Shown here one piece after another: positions 55,491 to 63,770 of a stretch of 64,000 nucleotides of DNA. The position numbers and the translations under genes were made by a program. How positions within the stretch are numbered: position 1 is the first letter of the stretch; every line of letters starts with the position of its first letter. Source of the stretch: Cyanobium sp. Morenito 9A2 (lineage in GTDB: Bacteria; Cyanobacteriota; Cyanobacteriia; PCC-6307; Cyanobiaceae); contig NZ_JAGQBJ010000003.1 of assembly GCF_024345575.1 (NCBI RefSeq), forward strand, positions 186,001-250,000, in the 5' to 3' direction. A model generated the notes under the pieces. The model was not told the DNA's origin. It did no database searches and saw only the letters and a program-made list of their open reading frames with translations.

Positions 55491-56772
55491 CCCAGAAGCC
55501 AGGGTAGGAGACCGCCGCCGCGCCGCTGCGGTGCAGGTGGGAGGGGCCGGAGGCGATCTGGGCGGCCACCGCCAGGCTCATCGCCACCCGGTGGTCGGTT
55601 TCACTGTCGAGCGCGGCGCCCCTGAGCGGCAGCCCACCGGTGATCGTGAGTCCATCGGGGTGCTCATCCAACTGGGCACCCATGGCCCGGAGCTGGCGCG
55701 CCATCACCGCCAGTCGGTCGGTTTCCTTCACCCGCAGTTCCTCAGCCTCGCGGATCGTCGAGATCCCCTCGGCGACGCAGGCGGCCACCGCCAGCACCGG
55801 GATCTCATCGACAAGGCGCGGAATCAGATCGCCTTCGATCGCAAAGGCCTTCAAGGGGCCATGCAGCACCCGCAGATCCCCTACCGGTTCGCCGGCCATC
55901 TCGCGGGCCTGGAGAATCTCGATGCGCGCCCCCATCTGCTCGAGCACCTCAAGCACCCCTGTGCGGGTGGGGTTGAGCCCCACGTTCTCCACCGTCAGGT
56001 CTGCGCCGGGGGTGATCGCGCCGGCCACGAGCCAGAAGGCCGCCGAACTGATGTCTCCCGGCACCACCACCCGCTGGCCGCGCAGCACCCCGCCCGGCCG
56101 CACGACCACGGTGCGGTTGCCCTCACCGCCCACCTCCAGGTCAGCGCCGAAAGCGCGCAGCATCCGCTCGCTGTGGTCGCGGGAGCGGGCCGGTTCGATC
56201 ACGGTGGTGGGCCCCTCGGCCGTGAGGGCCGCCAGCAGGAGCGCCGATTTCACCTGGGCCGAGGCCACCGGGGTGGTCACGGTGGCGCCGTGGAGCCGGC
56301 GGCCCTGGATCGCCAGGGGGGCGTAGTTGCCGCCGGCGCGGCCGGCGATCGTGGCCCCCATCGCCGCCAGGGGGGTGGCCACCCGCGCCATGGGCCGCCG
56401 GCGCAGGGAGTCGTCGCCGTTGAGCACGAAGTGGCGTCCATTGCGGCCCGCCAGCAGCCCCAGCAGCAGGCGCATGGTGGTGCCGGAGTTGCCGCAGTCG
56501 AGGATCGATTCGGGTTCCCGGAGCCCATCGAGACCCACCCCGTGCACCAGCACCGGTTCGCCTGCCACGATCGGGCCCACCTCCACGCCCATGGCCCGCA
56601 GGCAGGCGGCGGTGCTCAGGGGGTCTTCGGCGGGCAGCAGTCCCTCGATCCGGGTTTCGCCTTCGGCGATCGCTCCGAAGAGCAGGGCCCGGTGGGAGAT
56701 CGATTTATCCCCCGGCACGCGCACGGATCCCCGCAGGCTGCGAGCGGTGGTTGATCCCAGCTCGAGGGTCAT
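55465..56772 (-). CDS. aroA: 3-phosphoshikimate 1-carboxyvinyltransferase (EPSP synthase)
   Basis: AroA joins phosphoenolpyruvate to shikimate-3-phosphate on the way to chorismate. The 435-residue protein has [39 protein letters not shown] and [16 protein letters not shown], and near the end [10 protein letters not shown] and [12 protein letters not shown]. These forms resemble class II enzymes rather than the E. coli class I type. The start is ATG 56772; the end overlaps the MnmC-like gene by 26 bases in another frame. Chorismate also feeds menD and the UbiD step in this window. Confidence 0.96.
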   Translation of the reverse strand: MTLELGSTTARSLRGSVRVPGDKSISHRALLFGAIAEGETRIEGLLPAEDPLSTAACLRAMGVEVGPIVAGEPVLVHGVGLDGLREPESILDCGNSGTTMRLLLGLLAGRNGRHFVLNGDDSLRRRPMARVATPLAAMGATIAGRAGGNYAPLAIQGRRLHGATVTTPVASAQVKSALLLAALTAEGPTTVIEPARSRDHSERMLRAFGADLEVGGEGNRTVVVRPGGVLRGQRVVVPGDISSAAFWLVAGAITPGADLTVENVGLNPTRTGVLEVLEQMGARIEILQAREMAGEPVGDLRVLHGPLKAFAIEGDLIPRLVDEIPVLAVAACVAEGISTIREAEELRVKETDRLAVMARQLRAMGAQLDEHPDGLTITGGLPLRGAALDSETDHRVAMSLAVAAQIASGPSHLHRSGAAAVSYPGFWDDLARLQA

Positions 56773-56814
56773 GGACAGCTGATGGGCACAGGAAACGAGC
56801 CTACGCAGGGGCGT

Positions 56815-57297
56815 TCAGCCCACCATCAGGCCGCCGTCCTCCCGCAGGCATTCCTGCCAGCTGCGCAGGTCAAAGAGCAACTCTTCGAGGCTGAGGGCCT
56901 CCAGCTCCCGCTCCAGGGCCCGACTCAGCCGCCGTTGCAGCGCCGAAAGCACCCGATCACCGGCGATGGCCTCGCTGGGGATTTCTGGGAGCTGGATCTC
57001 AGGCTCTGAGCTGATGGCCTGGGTCCGCTCGACCCCCTGTGGCCCTACCTGTTCCACCGCCGCCAGGATCGCCGCCAGGCGCGTGTCCCGGGCGCTCTGG
57101 GCCAGCCGGTAGCCGCCGCTGCGCCCGCGACGGGCCTCCACCAGTTGGGCGCGGCGCAGCTGGAGCAACAGCTGCTCCAACATGGGTGCCGGCAGCTGCT
57201 GGGCCTGGGCCAGCTGGTTCACCGATTGCCAGCGCTGGGGGTCGCGGGCCAGCTCAACCAGGGCCTTGATCGCGTAGAGGGTGCGCTTGCGCAGCAT
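56815..57297 (-). CDS. Rrf2 family transcription regulator
   Basis: A 160-residue Rrf2-type regulator. The winged helix-turn-helix occupies about residues 6-65 (TLYAIKALVELA, SVNQLAQAQQLPAPMLEQLLLQLRRAQLVEARRGRSGGYRLA). The three cysteines that hold an iron-sulfur cluster in IscR/NsrR-like members are missing from the expected region (after VGPQGVERTQ). The C-terminal extension (about 105-160) is helical. It starts 9 bases after the UbiD-type gene, so it may be co-transcribed with it. Target genes are unknown. Confidence 0.85.
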   Translation of the reverse strand: MLRKRTLYAIKALVELARDPQRWQSVNQLAQAQQLPAPMLEQLLLQLRRAQLVEARRGRSGGYRLAQSARDTRLAAILAAVEQVGPQGVERTQAISSEPEIQLPEIPSEAIAGDRVLSALQRRLSRALERELEALSLEELLFDLRSWQECLREDGGLMVG

Positions 57298-57306
57298 CTG
57301 TTCCGC

Positions 57307-58869
57307 TCAGGTCCGGGCCGCGAGCCGCTCCAGCACGTGCTCAAGGGCGTAGCCAAACAGGGCTGGATCGGGCTCGATGCCATCGAGATCGGCGAGCCCC
57401 AGCTCGGCCCAGCGGCCGTCGATGTGCGCCTCCAGTTCAGGGGAGCGCGCCAGCGCTTCGCCCCAGTCGTGGCGCTTCTCAGGGCCAATTTTGGTGGTGG
57501 CATCGATCGCCAGACGGCCCCCCAGGCCCAGGCGCTCACTGGCGAAATCGAGCGAATCGAAGGGGGTGTCCTCGAGCACGAAGAGATCGCGCTGGGGATC
57601 CACCTGGGCGCTGATCGCCCAGATCACCTGACGCGGATCGCGGATGGCGATGCTCCTGTCGACCACGACCACGAACTTGGTGTAGGTGAACTGGGGCAGG
57701 GCGCTCCAGAAGGCCATCGCCGCCCGCTTGGCCTGGCCCGGGTAGGCCTTGTCGATCGAGAGGATCGCCAGCTTGTAGCTCAGCCCCTCCATCGGCAGGA
57801 AGAAATCGACGATCTCCGGGATCTGCTGGCGCAGGATCGGCGTGTAGAGCCGGTTCAGGGCGATCGCCAGCATCGCCTCTTCCTTGGGGGGCCGGCCGCT
57901 GAAGGTGGTGAGAAAGATCGGCTGCCGCCGCTGGGTGACGCAGTGGAAGCGCACGAGCGGTGAGAGTTCGGCGCCGCCGTAGAAGCCCATGTGGTCGCCG
58001 CAGGGCCCATCCGGGAGCTGCTCCCCGGGGGTGATCGTGCCCTCCAGCACCACTTCGCTGTGGGAGGGCACCTCCAGGTCCAGGGTCTTGCACTTCGCCA
58101 GCCGCACCCCCTCGCCGGCATAGAGCCCGGCGAACAGCCATTCCGAGAGCTGCACGGGGATCGGCGTGGCCGCCGCCATCACCAGCAGCGGGTGCACTCC
58201 GATCGCCACCGCCACCTCCAGCTTTTTCCCGAGCGCCGCCGCCTTGCGCAGGTGGCGGGCGCCGCCCCGCACCGAGAGCCAGTGCACGGTCATCGTCTGG
58301 GCTGACTGGCGCTGCAGCCGGTAGACCCCCACGTTGGGCACGCCGGTTTCGGGGTCCTTGGTGATCACCAGCCCCAGGGTGATCACACCGCCGGCATCGC
58401 CGGGCCAGGGGCGCAGCAGCGGCAGGGCGTCGAGATTCACCTGCTCCCCCTTGAACACCTGCTGATGGCAGGGGGGGGTGAGGTCCCGGTCGGGGCGGGA
58501 GCGGATCAGATCCCAGAGCACCCCGCCGAAACGGGCGGCTTCCTTGAGGCCCTTGGGCGGTTTGGGTTGCTGGAGCAGGGCGAGGCGGCTGCCGAGCTCC
58601 TCAAGCTCCTCGGGCCGCTCCATGCCCATCGACCAGAGCACGCGTTCCACCGTGCCCAGCAGGTTCACCGCCACGGGCATCGATGAGCCGACCACGTTTT
58701 CGAACAGCAGTGCCGGCCCACCGCGGGCCAGGACGCGGTCAGCGATGGCGGCCAGTTCCAGGTCCGGGTCCACCGGCGCCGTGATCCGCCGCAGTTGTCC
58801 GCGCCCCTCGATCAGCTCCAGGAACCCGCGCAGGTCGCGGCTCGGACGCCGCGTCCATGGCCCATCCAT
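57307..58869 (-). CDS. UbiD family decarboxylase
   Basis: A 520-residue UbiD-type decarboxylase using prenylated FMN. RDLRGFLELIEGRGQLRRI begins the family core; NVGVYRLQRQSAQTMTVHWL is the cofactor/metal region with the invariant arginines, and GEQLPDGPCGDHMGFYGG and the later EIVDFFLPMEG are conserved. In cyanobacteria the UbiD homologue decarboxylates the 4-hydroxybenzoate-derived precursor of plastoquinone, which is the most likely role. The ATG at 58869 is used because the upstream in-frame extension (about 60 residues) has no similarity. It is divergent from the NADH dehydrogenase gene. Confidence 0.9.
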   Translation of the reverse strand: MDGPWTRRPSRDLRGFLELIEGRGQLRRITAPVDPDLELAAIADRVLARGGPALLFENVVGSSMPVAVNLLGTVERVLWSMGMERPEELEELGSRLALLQQPKPPKGLKEAARFGGVLWDLIRSRPDRDLTPPCHQQVFKGEQVNLDALPLLRPWPGDAGGVITLGLVITKDPETGVPNVGVYRLQRQSAQTMTVHWLSVRGGARHLRKAAALGKKLEVAVAIGVHPLLVMAAATPIPVQLSEWLFAGLYAGEGVRLAKCKTLDLEVPSHSEVVLEGTITPGEQLPDGPCGDHMGFYGGAELSPLVRFHCVTQRRQPIFLTTFSGRPPKEEAMLAIALNRLYTPILRQQIPEIVDFFLPMEGLSYKLAILSIDKAYPGQAKRAAMAFWSALPQFTYTKFVVVVDRSIAIRDPRQVIWAISAQVDPQRDLFVLEDTPFDSLDFASERLGLGGRLAIDATTKIGPEKRHDWGEALARSPELEAHIDGRWAELGLADLDGIEPDPALFGYALEHVLERLAART

Positions 58870-58989
58870 TCCTGTACCACCAGTGCTTCCCACTGTGACG
58901 CACCCGCGCCGGCTGGCGCGAGATGGCTCCCGGCTGCCCTTCGCGGGGAACCCCGATAGGGTGCCTGCCAAGAGCGGCTGAGAGTAAGG
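58870..58989. promoter_or_regulatory. Divergent region with two small hairpins
   Basis: The 120 bases between the UbiD-type gene and the NADH dehydrogenase gene contain CAGTG-CTTCC-CACTG (58881-58895) and CGCGCC-GGCT-GGCGCG (58905-58920). Either could be an operator for the divergent pair. No clear promoter boxes were found. Confidence 0.35.
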
Positions 58990-60333
58990 ATGGCCCCCGA
59001 GCGGTTCTTTCTGGAACTGGAGCCACCGCTGGAGAGCCTGCGTCAGCGGCCCCATGTGGTGATCGTGGGGGGCGGCTTCGCCGGGCTCGCCGCCTGCCGC
59101 GCCCTGGCCGGAGCCGACCTGCGGGTCACCCTGATCGACCGGCGCAACTTCAATCTTTTCCAGCCCCTGCTCTATCAGGTGTCCACCGGGCTGATCTCCC
59201 CCAGCGATGTGGCCTCACCCCTGCGGCTGCTGGTGGGCCGTCAGGCCAATCTCCAGGTGCTGCTCGGGGAGGTGGACCACCTCGATGTGGACCGGCGCCG
59301 GATCGGCTTCGAGGGCAGCGATTTCGCCTACGACCACCTGATCCTGGCGGCGGGCTCCGGCAGCACCTACTTCGGTCATCCCGAGTGGGCGGAGTTGGCC
59401 CCCTCGATGAAGACCCTCGAGGACGCTGAGGAGATCCGGCGCCGGCTTCTGCTGGTGATGGAGGAGGCCGAGCGCACCCCCGATTCCGAAAGGCGCCGCC
59501 ATCTGCAGGCGGTGGTGATCGTCGGCGGTGGGCCCACGGGCTGCGAGCTGGCCGGCTCGGTCTCCGACCTGATGCGCCACAGCCTCGAGCGCGATTTCAA
59601 GCAGCTCGATCCCGCCGACACCACAATCACCCTGGTGGACCCCGGCGATCGGCTGTTGCGGGCGCTGGATCCCCAGCTCTCCGCCGCCGCCGCCCAGGCG
59701 CTGGAGGCGGCCGGTGTGCGCCTGCTGCTGGGGGGACGGGTGCGGACGATCGAAGCAGGTCGCCTGAGCGTGACCAGCGCCGAGGGGGAGCAGGTGCTCG
59801 AGGCCGCCACGATCTGCTGGACCGCCGGCGTGCGCGCTTCCCCCCTGGGGGGGGAGCTGGCCCGCGCCAGCAGCTGCCGCCTCGACCGCGGCGGGCGGGT
59901 GGAGGTGGAGCCCGATTTCTCGATCCCCGGCCATCCGGAGATTCGTGTGATCGGCGATCTCTGTGCCTATGCTCACACACCCGATGGCCGCCCCCTGCCG
60001 GGGATGGCCGCACCGGCGGTGCAGATGGGGGCCTGGGTGGCCCGGGACCTGCGCGGCCGCCTGGAGGGATGGACCCCGAAGCCCTTCCGCTTCTTCGATC
60101 CCGGCAGCATGGCGGTGCTCGGTCCCGGCCGGGCGGTGGCCGACCTGCGTGGGCTGACCTTCTCGGGCCCGCTGGCCTGGCTGCTCTGGGGGCTGGCCCA
60201 CCTGGCCTTCATGCCCGACCCCGAGAACCGCCTCTTGCTGCTGCTCAAGTGGTTGTGGGTCATCGGCACCCGCCAGCGCAGTGCCCTGGTGATCGGCCAG
60301 CCCCAGGCGCCCGCCGCCGTCACCGAACCCTGA
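58990..60333 (+). CDS. Type II NADH dehydrogenase (NDH-2)
   Basis: A 447-residue FAD protein that oxidises NADH and reduces quinone without pumping protons. VVIVGGGFAGLAACRALA (22-39) binds FAD, NFNLFQPLLYQVSTGLISPSDVA is the family signature, VVIVGGGPTGCELAGS (about 178-193) binds NADH, and VIGDLCAYAH with GMAAPAVQMG closes the FAD site. The C-terminus (LAWLLWGLAHLAFMP and LLLLKWLWVI) is amphipathic or hydrophobic and probably docks on the membrane. The ATG at 58990 follows the weak ribosome site TAAGG. Its substrates link it to the quinone genes nearby. Confidence 0.92.
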   Translation: MAPERFFLELEPPLESLRQRPHVVIVGGGFAGLAACRALAGADLRVTLIDRRNFNLFQPLLYQVSTGLISPSDVASPLRLLVGRQANLQVLLGEVDHLDVDRRRIGFEGSDFAYDHLILAAGSGSTYFGHPEWAELAPSMKTLEDAEEIRRRLLLVMEEAERTPDSERRRHLQAVVIVGGGPTGCELAGSVSDLMRHSLERDFKQLDPADTTITLVDPGDRLLRALDPQLSAAAAQALEAAGVRLLLGGRVRTIEAGRLSVTSAEGEQVLEAATICWTAGVRASPLGGELARASSCRLDRGGRVEVEPDFSIPGHPEIRVIGDLCAYAHTPDGRPLPGMAAPAVQMGAWVARDLRGRLEGWTPKPFRFFDPGSMAVLGPGRAVADLRGLTFSGPLAWLLWGLAHLAFMPDPENRLLLLLKWLWVIGTRQRSALVIGQPQAPAAVTEP

Positions 60334-60348
60334 GGCGGACCGCCCCTG

Positions 60349-61188
60349 TCAGAGGCCGGGACTGCTCTGCATGATGCCGCCGTCGGCGAACACGGTGGTG
60401 GCGGTGATGTAGCTGGCGAAGTCGCTGGCGAGGAACGCCACGACGGCGGCGATCTCCTCGGGCTGGGCCATGCGGCCCAGGGGGATCGCCGCATTGAGCT
60501 TGGCCAGCAGTTGCGGGTCGTTGATCGTGGCGTCGTTGATCGGGGTGGCCACCGCGCCAGGGCCCACGTTCACCACCGTGATGCCGTGGGGGGCCAGCTC
60601 CAGGGCGGCCGTGCGGGTGAGCATGCGCACCCCGCCCTTGGCGGCGCAATAGGGGGTGTTGCCGGGCATCGGCCAGTCCTCGTGCACCGAGGAGATGTTG
60701 ATGATGCGTCCCCCTCCCCCCTGGGCGATCATCTGCTTTGCGGCGTACTGGGTGGCGAAGAACACCGCCCGCAGATTCACATCCAGCACCCTGTCGAACT
60801 GCTCCGGGGTGGTCTCGAGGATCGAGGTGCGCGTTTCGATGCCGGCGTTGTTGACGATCACATCCAGGCGGCCGTAGCGATCGACGGTGGCCTGCACGAG
60901 CCGCTGGAGATCCTCGAGCTTGGCGACATCGGCCTGGACTCCGAAGCTGCTGCCGCCGAAGGCACCAATCTCCCGTTCCAGTTCCTCGGTGGCCTCGGGA
61001 TGGGAGCGGTAGTCGATCACCACCTGGGCGCCGCGGTGGGCGAGGGCTTCCACGATCGCCTTGCCGATGCCGCTGTTGCCCCCGGTGACGATCGCCACCT
61101 TGCCCTCCAGGAGCTGAGCCAGGGTGCGGGCGGCCTCCGGGTTGGTGCTTCTGGCCTCGGTGCTGCGGACCACGACAAGGGGAGCCAC
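60349..61188 (-). CDS. Short-chain dehydrogenase/reductase (glucose 1-dehydrogenase-like)
   Basis: A 279-residue classical SDR. VAIVTGGNSGIGKAIVEAL (about 31-49) is the cofactor fold, NNAGIETRTS the structural motif, and the catalytic set is in INISSVHEDW (Ser) and YCAAKGG (Tyr, Lys). Overall pattern is close to glucose 1-dehydrogenase-type SDRs; the actual substrate is unknown. About 30 residues precede the core. It is divergent from the EamA transporter gene across 54 bases containing paired CCTAGG sites, so the two are probably co-regulated. Confidence 0.9.
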   Translation of the reverse strand: MAPLVVVRSTEARSTNPEAARTLAQLLEGKVAIVTGGNSGIGKAIVEALAHRGAQVVIDYRSHPEATEELEREIGAFGGSSFGVQADVAKLEDLQRLVQATVDRYGRLDVIVNNAGIETRTSILETTPEQFDRVLDVNLRAVFFATQYAAKQMIAQGGGGRIINISSVHEDWPMPGNTPYCAAKGGVRMLTRTAALELAPHGITVVNVGPGAVATPINDATINDPQLLAKLNAAIPLGRMAQPEEIAAVVAFLASDFASYITATTVFADGGIMQSSPGL

Positions 61189-61195
61189 TGGGCAA

Positions 61196-61236
61196 ACCCT
61201 AGGCGCCCAGACGGATCCTGGCTCCGTGCCTAGGGT
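61196..61236. promoter_or_regulatory. Paired CCTAGG inverted repeat, candidate operator
   Basis: ACCCTAGGC (61196-61204) and GCCTAGGGT (61228-61236) form a perfect 9-base inverted repeat. Each arm holds the palindrome CCTAGG, and the two centres are 31 bp apart, close to three helical turns. It fills most of the 54-base divergent region between the SDR and EamA genes, a good position for a dimeric repressor controlling both. The binding protein is unknown. Confidence 0.5.
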
Positions 61237-61242
61237 GCGCTG

Positions 61243-62193
61243 GTGACGATTCCCCCACCAGCGCCCGTGGCATCGCCCGCGCTCGAACCCCGGCCCGAGT
61301 CCATCGCCCTCGGTGCTTCATTGCTGGTGCTCGCTTTCCTCGCCAACACCGCCCAGAGCGCCTTCGGCCGGGCTCTTGAAGCCGGCATGGGGGCGCCGGT
61401 GTTCACCTGGCTGACCTTCATGGTCGCCCTGGTGCTCGTGCTGCCTGCGCTGTTGCTGCGTGGTGGCCGCGATCTGACCACCACTGTGCTGCCGCTCCAT
61501 CTGCTGCGCAGCCTCACGGGCCTGGCGGGCTTCTTCCTGTTCATCACCGCCGCCCGGCTGGTGAACCTGGTGAACGCCAACGTTCTGCTCAACACCACCC
61601 CCCTGTTCCTGCCCCTGCTGGGATTTCTGGTCTTCGGCCGGAGGGTGCCGGCGGGTCTGTGGGCCTGCCTGGGGCTGGGCTTCGCCGGGATGGTGGTGGT
61701 GGTGCAGCCCAACGCGACCCTGCTCACCCGGCCGGGGGATCTGCTCGGGCTGGCGGCCGGCCTGGTCTGCGCCGTGGAATTCCTGGCGGTGAAGCGGCTC
61801 GACCGCAGCGAAGCTCCCCTCACCCAGATGGTTTACTTCCTGGTGTTCGGCAGCCTCGGCTCCACCCTGGCCGTGCTCGGGCCCCTGCGCCCACCAGGGC
61901 CGGGGTTCCTGGGCCTCGGTGGCCTCACGGCGGAGCAGGCCGCCCTGGTGGTGGCCTCCGGCGCCTGCCTGGTGGCGTTCCAGTTCCTGCTGATCAAGGC
62001 CTACGCCCACGCCGACCCCAGCGCCATCGGCGCCTTCCAGTACTCCTCGGTGGTGTTCGCCGGCCTGATCGGATGGGTTGCCTTCGCCCAGCGCCCGAAC
62101 CTGGCGGTTTGGCTCGGCACCGCCCTGATCTGCCTCGGCGGTGGCCTCAGCATCGTGCTGCAGCGCCCCAACGCGCCCCTTCCCGGTCCGTGA
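61243..62193 (+). CDS. EamA/DMT family transporter
   Basis: A 316-residue drug/metabolite transporter with ten predicted membrane helices in two EamA halves (about 22-150 and 165-305). FITAARLVNLVNANVLLNTTPLFLPLLGFLVFGRRVP is the typical end of the first half and YSSVVFAGLIGWVAF is in the second. The start is a GTG at 61243 and its stop overlaps the VOC gene by 4 bases (GTGA). It could export or import a small metabolite acted on by the neighbouring oxidoreductases; the substrate is unknown. Confidence 0.88.
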   Translation: MTIPPPAPVASPALEPRPESIALGASLLVLAFLANTAQSAFGRALEAGMGAPVFTWLTFMVALVLVLPALLLRGGRDLTTTVLPLHLLRSLTGLAGFFLFITAARLVNLVNANVLLNTTPLFLPLLGFLVFGRRVPAGLWACLGLGFAGMVVVVQPNATLLTRPGDLLGLAAGLVCAVEFLAVKRLDRSEAPLTQMVYFLVFGSLGSTLAVLGPLRPPGPGFLGLGGLTAEQAALVVASGACLVAFQFLLIKAYAHADPSAIGAFQYSSVVFAGLIGWVAFAQRPNLAVWLGTALICLGGGLSIVLQRPNAPLPGP

Positions 62194-63212
62194 GCGTTCC
62201 TCCCTCCACGCCGGCGATCGAGAGCGTCGGCTTCACCACCGCCGATGCCCACCGCTGCGCAGCCTTCCTCTGCGGCCGGCTGGGCTTCCAGCAGGAGGGT
62301 CGGTGCACGATCCTGGGGGGCCCCTACGCAGAACTGATCGGCCTGGCGGGCGCCCACCTGCGGCTCGTGCGGCTGCGGCTGGGGGCCGAGCGGATCGAGC
62401 TCACCGAGGTGATCGACCCTGGCCCGCACCAGCGCCGCGGCCGGCCAATCGCCGCCGAGGCCCGCAGCTGCGATCTGAGTTTTCAGCACCTCTGCCTGGT
62501 GGTCTCCGACCTGGTGGTCGCCCACGGGGCCGTGGCGCCCCTGATCGCCTCCGGGGAGCTGCGCTCGATTTCCTCCGCCCCCCAGCGGTTGCCGTCCTGG
62601 AATGTCGCGGCCGCCGGCATCGAGGCCTTCAAGTTCCGCGATCCGGAGGGCCATGCCCTTGAGCTGCTCCAGTTCCCCCCCGGCAAGGGGGATCCCCGCT
62701 GGCAACGGCCGGCGGCGGACCCCGACTCCCCCTGGCTCGGCATCGACCACAGCGCCATCGCCATCGGCGACAGCGAGGTCAGCCAACGCTTCTACGTCGA
62801 GGGGCTTGGGCTGCGCCGGGGGGTCGAGGGACTCAACAGCGGCGTGGAGCAGGAGCGCCTCGATGGCCTGGCCGGCGCGCGGGTGCGCATCGTTCCCCTG
62901 CGTTGCCGGCAGGGCCCCGGCCTCGAGGGGCTCCAGTACCTGGAGCCGTCGGGTGGCCGGCCGATTCCTGCTGATCTCGGCGCCCAGGACCTCGACCACT
63001 GGCAGATCCGCTTGGTGGTCGATGACCTGGAGGCGATCCGTGGGCGGTTGATCTCCCTGGCACTGCTGGGCGACCTGCCCCCGAGCACCGTGGTCGACCT
63101 GGAGGGTGCCGGCCTGGGATTCCGGCGCGCGCTGCAGCTGCGCGATCCCGACGGCCATCGGATTCAGCTGGTGCAGCGAAGCGAGGCAGCCGCCCCCGCC
63201 GCTTCTCCCTAG
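62190..63212 (+). CDS. Protein with two VOC (glyoxalase-fold) domains
   Basis: A 340-residue protein made of four beta-alpha-beta modules, that is two vicinal-oxygen-chelate domains (about 8-165 and 180-330). Domain 1 has QHLCLVVSD and RDPEGHALELLQF, giving His and Glu metal ligands; domain 2 has GIDHSAIAIGD and RDPDGHRIQLVQ, where the glutamate is replaced by glutamine. Such proteins include glyoxalases, dioxygenases and isomerases. The GTG start overlaps the transporter stop. The reaction is unknown, but coupling to the transporter suggests a shared substrate path. Confidence 0.82.
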   Translation: MSVPPSTPAIESVGFTTADAHRCAAFLCGRLGFQQEGRCTILGGPYAELIGLAGAHLRLVRLRLGAERIELTEVIDPGPHQRRGRPIAAEARSCDLSFQHLCLVVSDLVVAHGAVAPLIASGELRSISSAPQRLPSWNVAAAGIEAFKFRDPEGHALELLQFPPGKGDPRWQRPAADPDSPWLGIDHSAIAIGDSEVSQRFYVEGLGLRRGVEGLNSGVEQERLDGLAGARVRIVPLRCRQGPGLEGLQYLEPSGGRPIPADLGAQDLDHWQIRLVVDDLEAIRGRLISLALLGDLPPSTVVDLEGAGLGFRRALQLRDPDGHRIQLVQRSEAAAPAASP

Positions 63213-63253
63213 CCTGCGCGCAGCTCGACCGGGTTCGCACCGGCGCTGAGGCC

Positions 63254-63751
63254 ATGGCCAGTGGGTTGCTGGATCTTCTTGTGCCCCCCCCGGTCGGCGG
63301 CACCGGGGCCGTCGCCTTGCTGCTGCTGCGGCTGTTTGTGGGTGTGGCCTTCCTGCGCCATGGCTGGCCGAAGCTGCGCCATCTGCAGGTGTGGTCCGCG
63401 GCGCTGAAGACCCCCGTCTGGCTCTGTTTCCTCTCGGCGTTTTCGATGTGGGCCGGCGGTCTGGCGCTGCTGCCCGGTCTGCTCACCCCCCTGGCGGCCC
63501 TGGCGATTCTGGTGTCGATGGCCTACGCGCTGGTGCTGGAGATCCGCTCGGGATTTCCCTTCATCGCCCCCGATCCCTACCTGATTCCCGCGGGGGATTA
63601 CGCCGGACCGATGGGGGTGGGGGAGCCCCCCAGCTGGGAGAAGGCGGCGATGTATGTGGTGATGGCGCTGGTGCTGATCGCCGCAGGCGGTGGGGCTCTT
63701 TCCCTGGATGGCGCCTGGGTGAGGCCGCTGCTGCAGGGCTGGCTCGGCTGA
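63254..63751 (+). CDS. DoxX family membrane protein
   Basis: A 165-residue DoxX-type protein with four membrane helices. LLLLRLFVGVAFLRHGWPKLRHL is the family start, followed by FLSAFSMWAGGLALLPGLLTPLAALAILVSM and a last helix at about 130-150. DoxX proteins are linked to redox reactions of quinones or thiosulfate, usually as partners of an oxidoreductase. The loop between helices 3 and 4 is long (about 95-127, Pro/Gly-rich). It lies tail to tail with a GMC oxidoreductase gene, a plausible partner. Confidence 0.85.
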   Translation: MASGLLDLLVPPPVGGTGAVALLLLRLFVGVAFLRHGWPKLRHLQVWSAALKTPVWLCFLSAFSMWAGGLALLPGLLTPLAALAILVSMAYALVLEIRSGFPFIAPDPYLIPAGDYAGPMGVGEPPSWEKAAMYVVMALVLIAAGGGALSLDGAWVRPLLQGWLG

Positions 63752-63770
63752 GAGGCCCTCGGCCCGACGC

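Noticed and set aside
58955-58985. TPP-riboswitch-like words GGGTGCC and GGCTGAGA before the NADH dehydrogenase
   Set aside because: The rest of the thi-box (ACCTGA and the second stem) is missing; the start codon follows within a few bases, so no full aptamer can form.
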